DNA of 54,309 nt from Deltaproteobacteria bacterium (GTDB taxonomy: Bacteria; Desulfobacterota; Desulfobulbia; Desulfobulbales; Desulfocapsaceae), in NCBI GenBank assembly GCA_026388715.1, contig JAPLJF010000007.1, forward strand, positions 1-54,309. The letters run 5' to 3'. The first letter of the stretch is position 1. Each line of letters starts with the position of its first letter. A program made the position numbers and the translations under genes. Under the pieces are notes generated by a model that worked only from the letters and a program-made list of their open reading frames with translations, was not told where the DNA came from and did not search any database. This document shows, piece after piece, positions 34,332 through 42,396 of the stretch.

Positions 34332-35871
34332 GCAAGTACAGCCGGTGCCCATTGCCAACGAACAGGTTTTGCAGGCCGAGATCGCACGTCTGAACAAGAT
34401 CATTCAGGCACTGATGAATCGCGCCGAACGCAATGCCAGCATGCAGGGATCAGATTTCAACCTGTTCCAGACAGCGATCACGCTTGAGGATCAGGTGCGC
34501 CTCCGCACCCGGGAACTGGAGGTAGCGCGGCTGAACACCGAGAAAATCACCCGTGACTTGCGTGAAAGCGAAAATCATTATCGCTTACTTGTCGTAAACG
34601 CTCCTGTGAGCATTCACGAGATAGACCTGGAGGGCAGAATAACCTCCATGAGCCGGGCTGGCCTTCTCATGCGGGGAGTCAAAGAGGAAGGCGAGGTGGT
34701 AGGCTCTTTATATCTGGACGCGGTAAGTGATACAGACCGGGAGCGCATAGCGGAACTCCTTGCCAGGTCGTATGCCGGTGAAACCACGTACTTCGAATTT
34801 AAGGTCAGCGGGCCGCGCGGGAAGATTTATAAATCGTGTTTTGTTCCCATCAGAAACAAGAATGGCAGCGTTGAAAAGCTGATGGGCATAACGGAGGACG
34901 TCTCCGAACGTAAGCGAGCGGAAGAGGCAATCACGATCGCCAACGAGTTCTCCAGAATCGTGATGGACAGTATCGACGATGCCATTTCAATCATAGATGT
35001 CAGCGATTACCGGATCATCGGGTGCAACGCAGTATTCCTCAAGCAGGTCGGACTGGCCGAGGCGGACGTGGTGGGAAGAAAATGTTACGAGGTGACCCAT
35101 AATCAGCCCGATCACTGTGGCCCCCCCTTCGATATCTGTCCGATGAAAGAAACCCTTACAACCGGGAATCACTCGACAGCCGAACATATCCATTCTCTGG
35201 CGAACGGCGATAAGTTTTATACCGAGGTCTCCACCTCGCCGGTCTTCGATAGGAATGGCAAGGTAGTGAGTGTGGTGCATGTGTCCCGGGACATAACTGA
35301 GCGCAGGAAAACTGAGGAACAGATTCGCAACCTTGCTTTCTATGACACCTTGACGCACCTTGCCAATCGCCGCTTGCTTAATGATCGTCTGGGGCAGGTG
35401 ATGGCTGCCAGCAAACGCAGCAGGCGTTATGGTGCGGTGATGTTTCTGGATTTGGACAATTTCAAACCGCTCAACGATACGCACGGGCATAATATTGGCG
35501 ACCTGCTGCTGATCGAAGTGGCGCACCGCATCACCCGTTGCGTGCGGGAAATGGATACCGTTGCGCGTTTCGGAGGTGATGAATTCATAGTGATGCTCAG
35601 CGAGTTGGATGTGGATCAAGAACTATCCATCGAGCAGGCTGGCATTGTCGCCGAAAAGATACGTGTCACGCTGGCGGAGCCCTATTTGCTGACGAGCACG
35701 GAAGGTGATAATACGGAGATCGCAGTAGAGCATCATTGCACGTCGAGTATTGGCGTAGTGCTGTTCATCAACCATGAAGCCAGCCCTGAAGACGTTCTTA
35801 AATGGGCCGATATGGCGATGTATCAAGCCAAGGAAAATGGGCGCAATCTGGTACATTTTTTCAAACCTTGA
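34324..35871 (+). CDS. PAS-PAS diguanylate cyclase
   Basis: A 515-residue soluble protein. A helical N-terminus (residues 15-85) is followed by two PAS domains (about 85-200 and 205-330, each ending in a PAC-like segment such as MGITEDVSERKRAEE) and a GGDEF domain (about 340-510) with FYDTLTHLANRRLL and the active-site RFGGDEF. An inhibitory site is present: REMD five residues before GGDEF. It should make cyclic di-GMP with product inhibition. There is no EAL domain. It is coupled to the FIST sensor gene. A ferritin-like gene follows after 173 bp. Confidence 0.92.
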   Translation: MTEQVQPVPIANEQVLQAEIARLNKIIQALMNRAERNASMQGSDFNLFQTAITLEDQVRLRTRELEVARLNTEKITRDLRESENHYRLLVVNAPVSIHEIDLEGRITSMSRAGLLMRGVKEEGEVVGSLYLDAVSDTDRERIAELLARSYAGETTYFEFKVSGPRGKIYKSCFVPIRNKNGSVEKLMGITEDVSERKRAEEAITIANEFSRIVMDSIDDAISIIDVSDYRIIGCNAVFLKQVGLAEADVVGRKCYEVTHNQPDHCGPPFDICPMKETLTTGNHSTAEHIHSLANGDKFYTEVSTSPVFDRNGKVVSVVHVSRDITERRKTEEQIRNLAFYDTLTHLANRRLLNDRLGQVMAASKRSRRYGAVMFLDLDNFKPLNDTHGHNIGDLLLIEVAHRITRCVREMDTVARFGGDEFIVMLSELDVDQELSIEQAGIVAEKIRVTLAEPYLLTSTEGDNTEIAVEHHCTSSIGVVLFINHEASPEDVLKWADMAMYQAKENGRNLVHFFKP

Positions 35872-36044
35872 ACATCGCCTCAAAGAGGAAAAAAGGAGAT
35901 TTGTTTTTGTGGTTTTTTAATTCCGGTCATAATTTCGTAATCAACAACGTATCAAGGCAAATTGATCTGATAATCAAAGGTCGAGCAGGAGACAAAAGCC
36001 GAGTCCTTATGGGATTCACGATTAAAAAATAAAAGGAGGGTGAC

Positions 36045-36470
36045 ATGTCAAAGATAACAAAAGAAAAGTTGATCGAATTGCTGAACAAGGACCTGGGGCT
36101 GGAGTATACAGCGTGCGTTCAGTACACCCAACATCAAGGGGTATTGAAAGGTGCCATGTATCAGTCTATGCAAAAGGAACTTATCATCCACGCCCAGGAA
36201 GAACTGGCCCACGCGACGATCTTGGCAAGCCAGATTTCCTACCTGGGTGGGACGCCAACCGTTGTTATGCCTCTTCCCAAGATATCGGCGAACAACGAGG
36301 AGATGCTCACCCAGGACCTGGCCGGCGAGAACGATGCCATTGCCCGCTACATTGTGCGCGTGAAGCAAGCAGAGGAGTTGGATCTCTATCACCTGGCCCA
36401 GCAGTTAAGGACCATCCTTGCGGTAGAGCAGGAGCACGCGATGGACCTGGAACAGGCCCTCGGCAAGTAG
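36045..36470 (+). CDS. Ferritin-like/bacterioferritin-family protein
   Basis: A 141-residue four-helix protein. Iron-binding residues fit the diiron pattern: E in LGLEYTACVQYTQH, E-x2-H in EELAHATILA, E in LAGENDAIARYIV and E-x2-H in AVEQEHAMDLEQ. It probably oxidises and stores iron or protects against peroxide. AGGAGG lies 7 bases before the ATG. The protein is shorter than bacterioferritin (about 155-160) and the haem-ligand methionine is not evident. It may be related to the small ferritin-like proteins of anaerobes. Confidence 0.85.
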   Translation: MSKITKEKLIELLNKDLGLEYTACVQYTQHQGVLKGAMYQSMQKELIIHAQEELAHATILASQISYLGGTPTVVMPLPKISANNEEMLTQDLAGENDAIARYIVRVKQAEELDLYHLAQQLRTILAVEQEHAMDLEQALGK

Positions 36471-36684
36471 ATAGGATTTGCCTCTTGAGGCAGATGACCG
36501 CCTTGAGTGCGAAGGAGCATGAAGAATCATTGGGCCCAGCAAACGGGTTGAGGCGATGCTGTATCTGCGTGCCTCACCCGCAACGTTGGGCCAAGATCTG
36601 ACTTTATATTCAACTCAGACTGGCGCGATAAAGCCGGGCCAGCCGTTTAATTATGCGGACGTTGAGGAGAACAGGGAGTCAATC

Positions 36685-36885
36685 ATGATAAAAGCAGGCG
36701 ATACTATTGATCATGATGACCCGTTCGCTTTAAGTCGCTTCACGAGTGCGCAAAAAGACATCTATGATCAGGTCCTCGCAGAGTTAAGAGGCGGCCGGAA
36801 ACGAACGCACTGGATGTGGTATATCTTCCCGCAGATGGATGGATTGGGTTCCAGTACCACGACAAAACGCTATGCTATCAAAAGC
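36685..36885 (+). pseudogene. DUF1810 family gene, N-terminal fragment
   Basis: Sixty-seven codons match the start of the DUF1810 family (about 140 residues): DDPFALSRFTSAQKDIYDQV, LAELRGGRKRTHWMWYIFPQ and GLGSSTTTKRYAIKS. After this the similarity stops at once. From about 36886 a different frame encodes RTLHLLENLKERIGAREEVE and ends in an ATGA overlap with the alcohol dehydrogenase start, so a deletion has joined this gene to the tail of another one. Confidence 0.7.
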
Positions 36886-36976
36886 AGAGAAGGGAGCGAG
36901 ATGTCAGAACGCTCCATCTCTTGGAGAATCTCAAGGAAAGAATCGGAGCAAGGGAAGAAGTGGAAGGCGAACATAA

Positions 36977-38005
36977 ATGAAGGCAATGGTCTTAACCGAG
37001 ATCTGCAGTCTCGAAGAGAATCATACCCCGCTGGAACTGATGGAGCTGCCAGATCCTGTCCCGGCAGGGGAAGAGATTCTGGTGAAGGTTTCAGCCTGCG
37101 GGGTTTGCCATACCGAGCTGGATGAGATTGAGGGGCGAACACCCCCGCCGCATTTGCCGATTGTGCTTGGTCATCAAGTGGTTGGCCGGGTGGAGGCAAC
37201 CGGCAGCAGGACCAGCACCTTCAGAATCGGAGAGCGGGTTGGAGTCGCCTGGATTTACTCGGCGTGTGGAATCTGCAGGTTCTGCATGGCGGGCAATGAG
37301 AATCTGTGCCCGGACTTCAAGGCCACTGGCAGAGATATCAATGGCGGCTATGCCCAGTATATGTCCGTTCCCCAAGGCTTTGCCTATCGCATTCCTCAGG
37401 GGCTCAGCGATTCTGAGGCGGCTCCTCTGATGTGTGCCGGCGCCATTGGTTACCGGTCTCTCAGATTGACCGGTCTCAAGGATGGACAGAATCTCGGCCT
37501 GACCGGATTTGGGGCTTCCGGCCACCTTGTGCTCAAGATGGTACGGCATCGGTACCCGCGGGCAAAAGTCTTCGTCTTTGCCAGAAGTGCCCAGGAGAGA
37601 GCCTTCTCGCTGGAGCTGGGTGCGGTCTGGGCCGGGGAGGTTGCGGAGGAATCACCGGAAAAACTACACTGCATCATCGACACCACGCCGGCCTGGGAGC
37701 CAGTTGTGGCAGCCTTGAAGAATCTCGATTCCGGAGGAAGATTGGTCATCAACGCCATTCGCAAGGAAGAGACGGACAAGGACTCTCTATTGCGGATAGC
37801 CTACCCCACCCATTTGTGGCTGGAAAAGGAGATCAAGAGTGTCGCCAATATCAGTCGTAGCGACGTGAGCGAGTTTCTGGCACTGGCGGCCGAAATCGGT
37901 CTCAGGCCCGAGGTTCAGGAATTCGCCTTGGAAGAGGCAAACGAGGCCTTGGTGGAACTCAAGACGAAAAGGATTCGCGGGGCAAAGGTCTTGAGAATAG
38001 ATTGA
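36977..38005 (+). CDS. Zinc-dependent alcohol dehydrogenase (MDR family)
   Basis: A 342-residue medium-chain dehydrogenase. Catalytic zinc ligands are in ACGVCHTELDEIEG and LGHQVVG; the structural zinc site is CGICRFCMAGNENLC with four cysteines. The NAD(P)-binding glycine motif reads GFGASGHLVLKM. Family members oxidise alcohols or reduce aldehydes with NAD(P)(H). The start overlaps the stop of a truncated upstream frame (ATGA), which suggests it was once the second gene of a coupled pair. A MITE-like element follows 40 bp after the stop. The substrate cannot be given. Confidence 0.9.
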   Translation: MKAMVLTEICSLEENHTPLELMELPDPVPAGEEILVKVSACGVCHTELDEIEGRTPPPHLPIVLGHQVVGRVEATGSRTSTFRIGERVGVAWIYSACGICRFCMAGNENLCPDFKATGRDINGGYAQYMSVPQGFAYRIPQGLSDSEAAPLMCAGAIGYRSLRLTGLKDGQNLGLTGFGASGHLVLKMVRHRYPRAKVFVFARSAQERAFSLELGAVWAGEVAEESPEKLHCIIDTTPAWEPVVAALKNLDSGGRLVINAIRKEETDKDSLLRIAYPTHLWLEKEIKSVANISRSDVSEFLALAAEIGLRPEVQEFALEEANEALVELKTKRIRGAKVLRID

Positions 38006-38045
38006 TTCGAAACAATCCGTGAACCAGGCAAGAGTGGATTCTTAG

Positions 38046-38220
38046 AGCTTGTCCGTAAATAAGCTTTTCAGGGATCGCGCCGGATTTTGAGACGAATTTG
38101 GCCGAGACGATTGAGTAAAACCGCAGCCGTAGCAGCGCTACGGCGAGGATTTTGCGATTGAGGAGCGGTCAAAGACGGCCAGCCGGATGCGAGCACCAAA
38201 GATTTATTTACGGACAAGCT
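38046..38220. mobile_element. MITE with perfect 17-bp terminal inverted repeats and 5-bp target duplication
   Basis: The ends AGCTTGTCCGTAAATAA (38046-38062) and its exact complement (38204-38220) are flanked by CTTAG on both sides (38041-38045, 38221-38225). Inside is a hairpin GCCGTAGC-AGC-GCTACGGC and no gene long enough to be a transposase. The structure is that of a non-autonomous transposon moved by a transposase encoded elsewhere. Confidence 0.85.
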
Positions 38221-38289
38221 CTTAGTAATCCTATTTCATTATAAAAAGCTGATAATTCAAGACCTGACCTCTCGCTATAAGGAACAATC

Positions 38290-39648
38290 ATGGTAACAGC
38301 AAAAAACAACCCGACAAACTGGACAAAATCGAGCTGGAAGAATTTTACTGCCCTGCAGCAGCCAAAATGGCCGGATATGGATGTGTATGACAAGGTCCTC
38401 GCCAATCTCTCCCGTCTGCCTCCTTTAGTCTTTGCCGGTGAGATCCGTGATTTGAAGGCGATGCTGGCCAAGGCCGTGGTCGGAGACGCCTTTCTCCTCC
38501 AGGGTGGTGATTGTTCTGAGGATTTTTCTCAGGTTACGGCCCCCAAGATCAGGGAGACCCTGAAGGTGCTCCTGCAGATGGCCGTTATCCTCACCTATGC
38601 CGGCGGGAAACCGGTCATCAAGCTTGGGCGTATTGCCGGTCAGTTTGCCAAGCCGCGTTCGGCCGACACGGAGATGGTTAATGGGGTTGAGCTTTCCTCC
38701 TATCGGGGGGATATGGTCAACAGTCCAGAGCCGGATGTCGCTGCCCGCATTCCTGACCCCAACCGGATGCTGCAGGGATACAATATGGCCGCCTCCACCT
38801 TGAATCTGTTGCGTGCCTATACCCGCGGCGGATTTGCCGCCTTGAACCGTGTCCATGCCTGGAACCAGGAATTTGTGGTGCAGTCGCCCATGGGCCGCTC
38901 TTATGAACGTCTGGCCAAGCATATCAGTCAGGCCATCCAGTTCATGGAGACGATTGGTATTCCCACCGACATTCCTCAGATTAAGGAGGCCAGTTTTTTC
39001 ACCTCACACGAGGCCCTGCTCCTTGGCTATGAAGAGGCCCTGACCCGTGAGGACTCAACCAGCGGTGGATGGTACGACTGCTCCGCCCATATGGTCTGGA
39101 TCGGGGAGCGGACCCGTCAGCTGGATGGCGCCCATGTGGAGTTTCTGCGCGGGGTGCTGAACCCCATCGGCGTCAAGATCGGGCCTGATTATGATCTTGA
39201 CAACGTCAAGCGGTTGATCGAGACCCTGAACCCTGAGAATGAGGCGGGCAGGCTTACCCTGATTACCCGTCTGGGGATGAAGAAGATTGAAACAGTCCTG
39301 CCCCCGCTGCTGCGTGAGGTGAAAAAAGAGGGGTATAATATCGTGTGGAGCTGTGACCCCATGCATGCCAATACCTATACCGCCGAGTCAGGCCACAAGA
39401 CCAGAAATTTCAACGATATCCTCTCGGAAATTACCTGCTTTTTTGAGACCCACTGGGCCGAGGGCACCATCCCCGGCGGCATCCATCTGGAGATGACTGG
39501 CGACAATGTGACCGAGTGTACGGGCGGCGCGCGCAACATCATTGACGCGGAACTGGCCAACAACTACCTCACCACCTGTGATCCCCGTCTGAATGCGGAG
39601 CAGAGTCTGGAGGTTGCCTTTCAGATCGCCGAGATGATCAGAAGCTGA
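38290..39648 (+). CDS. Class II 3-deoxy-7-phosphoheptulonate (DAHP) synthase
   Basis: A 452-residue enzyme of the plant/actinobacterial (type II, AroA-II) DAHP synthase family, which condenses phosphoenolpyruvate with erythrose 4-phosphate in the first step of the shikimate pathway. Visible conserved parts are FLLQGGDCSEDFSQ, PVIKLGRIAGQFAKPRS, SYRGDMVN, GIPTDIPQIKEA, SAHMVWIGERTRQLDGAHVE, GIKIGP-like GVKIGPDYDL, WSCDPMHANTYTAESGHKTR and GGIHLEMTGDNVTECTGG. Length is normal. No other aromatic-pathway gene is adjacent. It is convergent with srkA. Confidence 0.95.
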   Translation: MVTAKNNPTNWTKSSWKNFTALQQPKWPDMDVYDKVLANLSRLPPLVFAGEIRDLKAMLAKAVVGDAFLLQGGDCSEDFSQVTAPKIRETLKVLLQMAVILTYAGGKPVIKLGRIAGQFAKPRSADTEMVNGVELSSYRGDMVNSPEPDVAARIPDPNRMLQGYNMAASTLNLLRAYTRGGFAALNRVHAWNQEFVVQSPMGRSYERLAKHISQAIQFMETIGIPTDIPQIKEASFFTSHEALLLGYEEALTREDSTSGGWYDCSAHMVWIGERTRQLDGAHVEFLRGVLNPIGVKIGPDYDLDNVKRLIETLNPENEAGRLTLITRLGMKKIETVLPPLLREVKKEGYNIVWSCDPMHANTYTAESGHKTRNFNDILSEITCFFETHWAEGTIPGGIHLEMTGDNVTECTGGARNIIDAELANNYLTTCDPRLNAEQSLEVAFQIAEMIRS

Positions 39649-39792
39649 ACAAAAAAACTTCTCTAATAAAGTTGGGGACCTTGTTCTTAATTGCCAAATT
39701 TAAGTATGGTGTCCCAGAACTTGCCTCAGAATTGGGGAAGGCGTTTGGAGCCACCTGGATCAAACCAGCCTGAGAGACAGGCAGAAAGAACC

Positions 39793-40803
39793 TTACAGCA
39801 TATTCCCGATCTGCCGGGGCGCGCCCTTGATGCGTTCGAGTTGATCGGCCAGGTCGCCCATCTCCTGCTGCCAGTATTCACGGGTACCAAAATTAGGGGC
39901 CACCCGTGACACCCCGTCCTCGCTGACCTGGTGGGCGCACCAGGCAATATAATGGATATAGCGCATGGCCCGCAGGGGTTCGATCAGACGCAGGCTCTTG
40001 CGGTCAAAATCCATAAAGGTCTCATAGCCCTCAAGAAACAGATCAATCTCCAGCAGTGAATCCTGCATCAAGCCGGGAAGCAGCATCCAGAAATCCTGGA
40101 CTGGCGGCCCCACCGCCATATCATCAAAGTCGATGATATAAAAGGACTGGCCGGGAAGATAGATGAGATTGGAGAAATGGCAATCGCCATGGATGCGGAT
40201 CATCCGGGTCTGGTCAAACAGGGGGGTGATCTCCTTGATCAGGGCAGCGGTCAGTTCTTTAAACTGCTGGCGCAGGTCGGCCGGAATCAGGTTGCCGGCA
40301 AGCAGGGTATCAACCTGGGTTCGAGTGGAGCCGCCGGGCGCCATGGTGATCCGGTCCTGGGGCAGATGCATGGCCCCAACGGCATGGACGCGGCCAATGA
40401 GACGGCCAAGCTCCAGCCATTGATCCTCGGAGTACTCATCATAACTGCGGCCACCGCACTTGGGGAAGCAGGCAAACATGATCTGGCCATATTGGCCTAT
40501 CGTCCCGCCATCCGCCATTTGCAGGGGGGCGACAACCGGGATCTCCCGGGCCTGAAGTTCCAGGAGAAAGGTATGCTCATCAAGCAGGGCGCTTTTCGAC
40601 CAGCGGCCGGGCCGATAAAATTTGATCACGAGACCGGTTCTGTCCTCACGTTCCAGTTCATAAACCCGGTTGATATAGCTGTTCAAGGGGCGGCAAAGAT
40701 TGGTGCAGCGCACGCCCAGGGCCTTTTCCGCCAAGGTAATGACCACATCCGGGGTCAGTCCGTGAAAAACATGTTTTCCGGTATTTGCTGCCGTATCTTT
40801 CAT
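39793..40803 (-). CDS. srkA: Stress response kinase A (SrkA/YihE family)
   Basis: A 336-residue serine/threonine kinase of the choline-kinase-like fold. Catalytic loop HGDCHFSNLIY (D in HGD) and metal-binding YIIDFDDMAVGPPVQDFW are intact, and the N-terminal lobe has YINRVYELEREDRTGLVIKF with the nucleotide-binding lysine. In E. coli SrkA (RdoA) limits stress-induced cell death and acts with the Cpx system. The length is normal (328 in E. coli). Its start overlaps the stop of the ribonuclease H gene by ATGA, so the two are coupled. Confidence 0.92.
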   Translation of the reverse strand: MKDTAANTGKHVFHGLTPDVVITLAEKALGVRCTNLCRPLNSYINRVYELEREDRTGLVIKFYRPGRWSKSALLDEHTFLLELQAREIPVVAPLQMADGGTIGQYGQIMFACFPKCGGRSYDEYSEDQWLELGRLIGRVHAVGAMHLPQDRITMAPGGSTRTQVDTLLAGNLIPADLRQQFKELTAALIKEITPLFDQTRMIRIHGDCHFSNLIYLPGQSFYIIDFDDMAVGPPVQDFWMLLPGLMQDSLLEIDLFLEGYETFMDFDRKSLRLIEPLRAMRYIHYIAWCAHQVSEDGVSRVAPNFGTREYWQQEMGDLADQLERIKGAPRQIGNML

Positions 40804-41510
40804 TGTCCTGGATATCCTTTATCTATTGGCAGGTCTTTCTTTTTTAAAGCCGCCACTGCCAGTTGATCGCAACGCTCATTGAGGGGGTGGCCGGCGTGCC
40901 CTCTGACCCATTCAAAGGTGACATCCATCTTCTCCGCCAGTTCCAGCAGTTCGGCCCAGAGGTCGGGGTTGACTGCCGGTTGCCGGTCGGATTTTATCCA
41001 GCCTCGCTGCCGCCAGCTTCTAGCCCAGCCTTTGGTGATGCCATTGACCACATAGCTGGAGTCGGAATAGACGGTTATCGGGTGCCCGTTGTCTTCCCGT
41101 GAGCGCAAGACCAGACGCAGGGCTACAATGCAGGCCATCAGTTCCATCCGGTTATTGGTGGTCAAACTGAAACCGCCGGAGAGCTCCTGCTGTCGGCCGT
41201 TAGCGACCAGAATGGCGCCATAGCCGCCAGGGCCGGGGTTGTGGCTGCAGCCCCCGTCGGTATAGATGCTGATCTCCCCATCGCGGGGTAAAGACGCAGC
41301 CGGCACCGTCTTGGCCCCGGTGCTTTTTTTCGCTGGTGCCTGGCTGTATTGTGGTGGATTCTGTATCCAGGCCTCGGCCTCAGCCCTGTCGGTAAAGCCT
41401 TTAAACTTGGCCCCGGCATAGCCTTTTACCTGTTTTTCTGCTTCTGGCCAGTTGTCGTAAATCCCTGGTTTGATTCCGGCGGCAACGGCATAAACCTTCT
41501 TTTTGGTCAT
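40800..41510 (-). CDS. rnhA: Ribonuclease HI with N-terminal hybrid-binding domain
   Basis: A 236-residue enzyme that cuts RNA in RNA-DNA hybrids. Residues 1-50 form the RNase H1 hybrid-binding (caulimovirus-type) domain (KVYAVAAGIKPGIYDNWPEA, KGFTDRAEAEAWI). A charged linker leads to the RNase H core with catalytic D-E-D-D residues in YTDGGCSHNPG, NRMELMACIVAL, VYSDSSYVVNG and NERCDQLA. This two-domain form is common in clostridia and deltaproteobacteria; the E. coli enzyme lacks the first domain. It is coupled to srkA. Confidence 0.95.
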   Translation of the reverse strand: MTKKKVYAVAAGIKPGIYDNWPEAEKQVKGYAGAKFKGFTDRAEAEAWIQNPPQYSQAPAKKSTGAKTVPAASLPRDGEISIYTDGGCSHNPGPGGYGAILVANGRQQELSGGFSLTTNNRMELMACIVALRLVLRSREDNGHPITVYSDSSYVVNGITKGWARSWRQRGWIKSDRQPAVNPDLWAELLELAEKMDVTFEWVRGHAGHPLNERCDQLAVAALKKKDLPIDKGYPGQ

Positions 41511-41526
41511 GAACGTATCCTTGCAA

Positions 41527-41566
41527 GAAAAAAACCGTCAGGGAAGGTTACCCAGACGGTTTTTGC
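41527..41566 (-). terminator. Intrinsic terminator between two minus-strand genes
   Basis: Arms ACCGTC and GACGGT extended by A/T pairs (AAAACCGTC and GACGGTTTT) and a run of T on either strand. It separates the small membrane protein gene from rnhA on the minus strand and can act in both directions. Confidence 0.7.
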
Positions 41567-41595
41567 AATCACGAAGAACCCGCCTTGCAATATTT

Positions 41596-41721
41596 TCATG
41601 AACCGATCAAGGCAATAACAAAGAGTGACAGGATGACAAAAACAAAAAACACTCCCACCTTTATATTGATTGAATGATCCTCTTCAGGTACTCCTGCCTC
41701 ATGATGCTCGTGTCCACTCAT
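41596..41721 (-). CDS. Very small membrane protein
   Basis: A 41-residue product: a histidine- and acid-rich start (MSGHEHHEAGVPEEDHSINI) and one hydrophobic helix (VGVFFVFVILSLFVIALIG). The start used follows GGGAGAG at a good distance. Short single-helix proteins like this are found near respiratory or signalling genes in deltaproteobacteria, but no function is known to me. A terminator follows it. Confidence 0.6.
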   Translation of the reverse strand: MSGHEHHEAGVPEEDHSINIKVGVFFVFVILSLFVIALIGS

Positions 41722-41823
41722 CTTGCTCTCCCTGCTCTTGATTTTTAAGATATATAATCCGCCAGTCGTTACCACCAGATATCTGAACAATTTTATGCAG
41801 TTTTGTCGATCACTTTCTCAAAA

Positions 41824-42381
41824 TTACCAGATCAAATCATCCGGTATCTTATAGGCCGCATAGGGATCATCAATATCATCAAGAACAAATTGGGCATCTT
41901 GTGGCGAAGCGTTGTGCAGGACAATGAGGTCCGGCTGCCATGCCTTTATCTTCTCGGCAACTGGTGACGGCACCACGGCATAGGTGTCTTTTTCTCGGAT
42001 GATGGCCAGTTGGCCCTGGCTCAACTCGTCTACTATCTCCTTGGTCGGCAGAAAGATTCTTGCTATCTTGTTGTTGTCGGCGAAGTGATAGGCGATGGCG
42101 CCATCTTTCAGACTCAGACAGTTGGTGGCGATGAGTTGCCTGATCTGGGCGATCTCTTCATTTCTTCGCACCTCTTCCTGCCGTTTCTGGTTGGCGATCC
42201 TGGCAATTTCCTTTTTCTCGGCCAGGGCCTGCTGGGCGTGGATCTTGTTTTCGTCCGGGGCCTGAATATGGCCCTTATCCTGTTCTTTGGTCTTTTTATA
42301 GGTAGTCTTCTTGGCCTGACTGATCTGTTTTTTATCGACCAGACCTATTTTGAGAAATTGATCCCGCAGTGAATTTGCCAT
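41824..42381 (-). CDS. DUF2058 (YaiL-like) protein
   Basis: A 185-residue soluble protein. The N-terminal half is highly charged and lysine/glutamate-rich (LRDQFLKIGLVDKKQISQAK, IARIANQKRQEEVRRNEEIA), then a compact C-terminal domain (AYHFADNNKIARIFLPTKEI, LIVLHNA, DDPYAAYKIPDDLIW). The order and the ending are those of the DUF2058/YaiL nucleoprotein family. It is best known from gammaproteobacteria. It lies 15 bp after the radical SAM fusion gene, on the same strand, so cotranscription is likely. Function unknown. Confidence 0.8.
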   Translation of the reverse strand: MANSLRDQFLKIGLVDKKQISQAKKTTYKKTKEQDKGHIQAPDENKIHAQQALAEKKEIARIANQKRQEEVRRNEEIAQIRQLIATNCLSLKDGAIAYHFADNNKIARIFLPTKEIVDELSQGQLAIIREKDTYAVVPSPVAEKIKAWQPDLIVLHNASPQDAQFVLDDIDDPYAAYKIPDDLIW

Positions 42382-42396
42382 GGATAGAGAGTCCTT

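Noticed and set aside
39660..39725. TTGGGGACCTTGTTC and GGTGTCCCAGAAC considered as ends of an insertion-sequence remnant
   Set aside because: The match between the two is short and imperfect, and no transposase trace is nearby.
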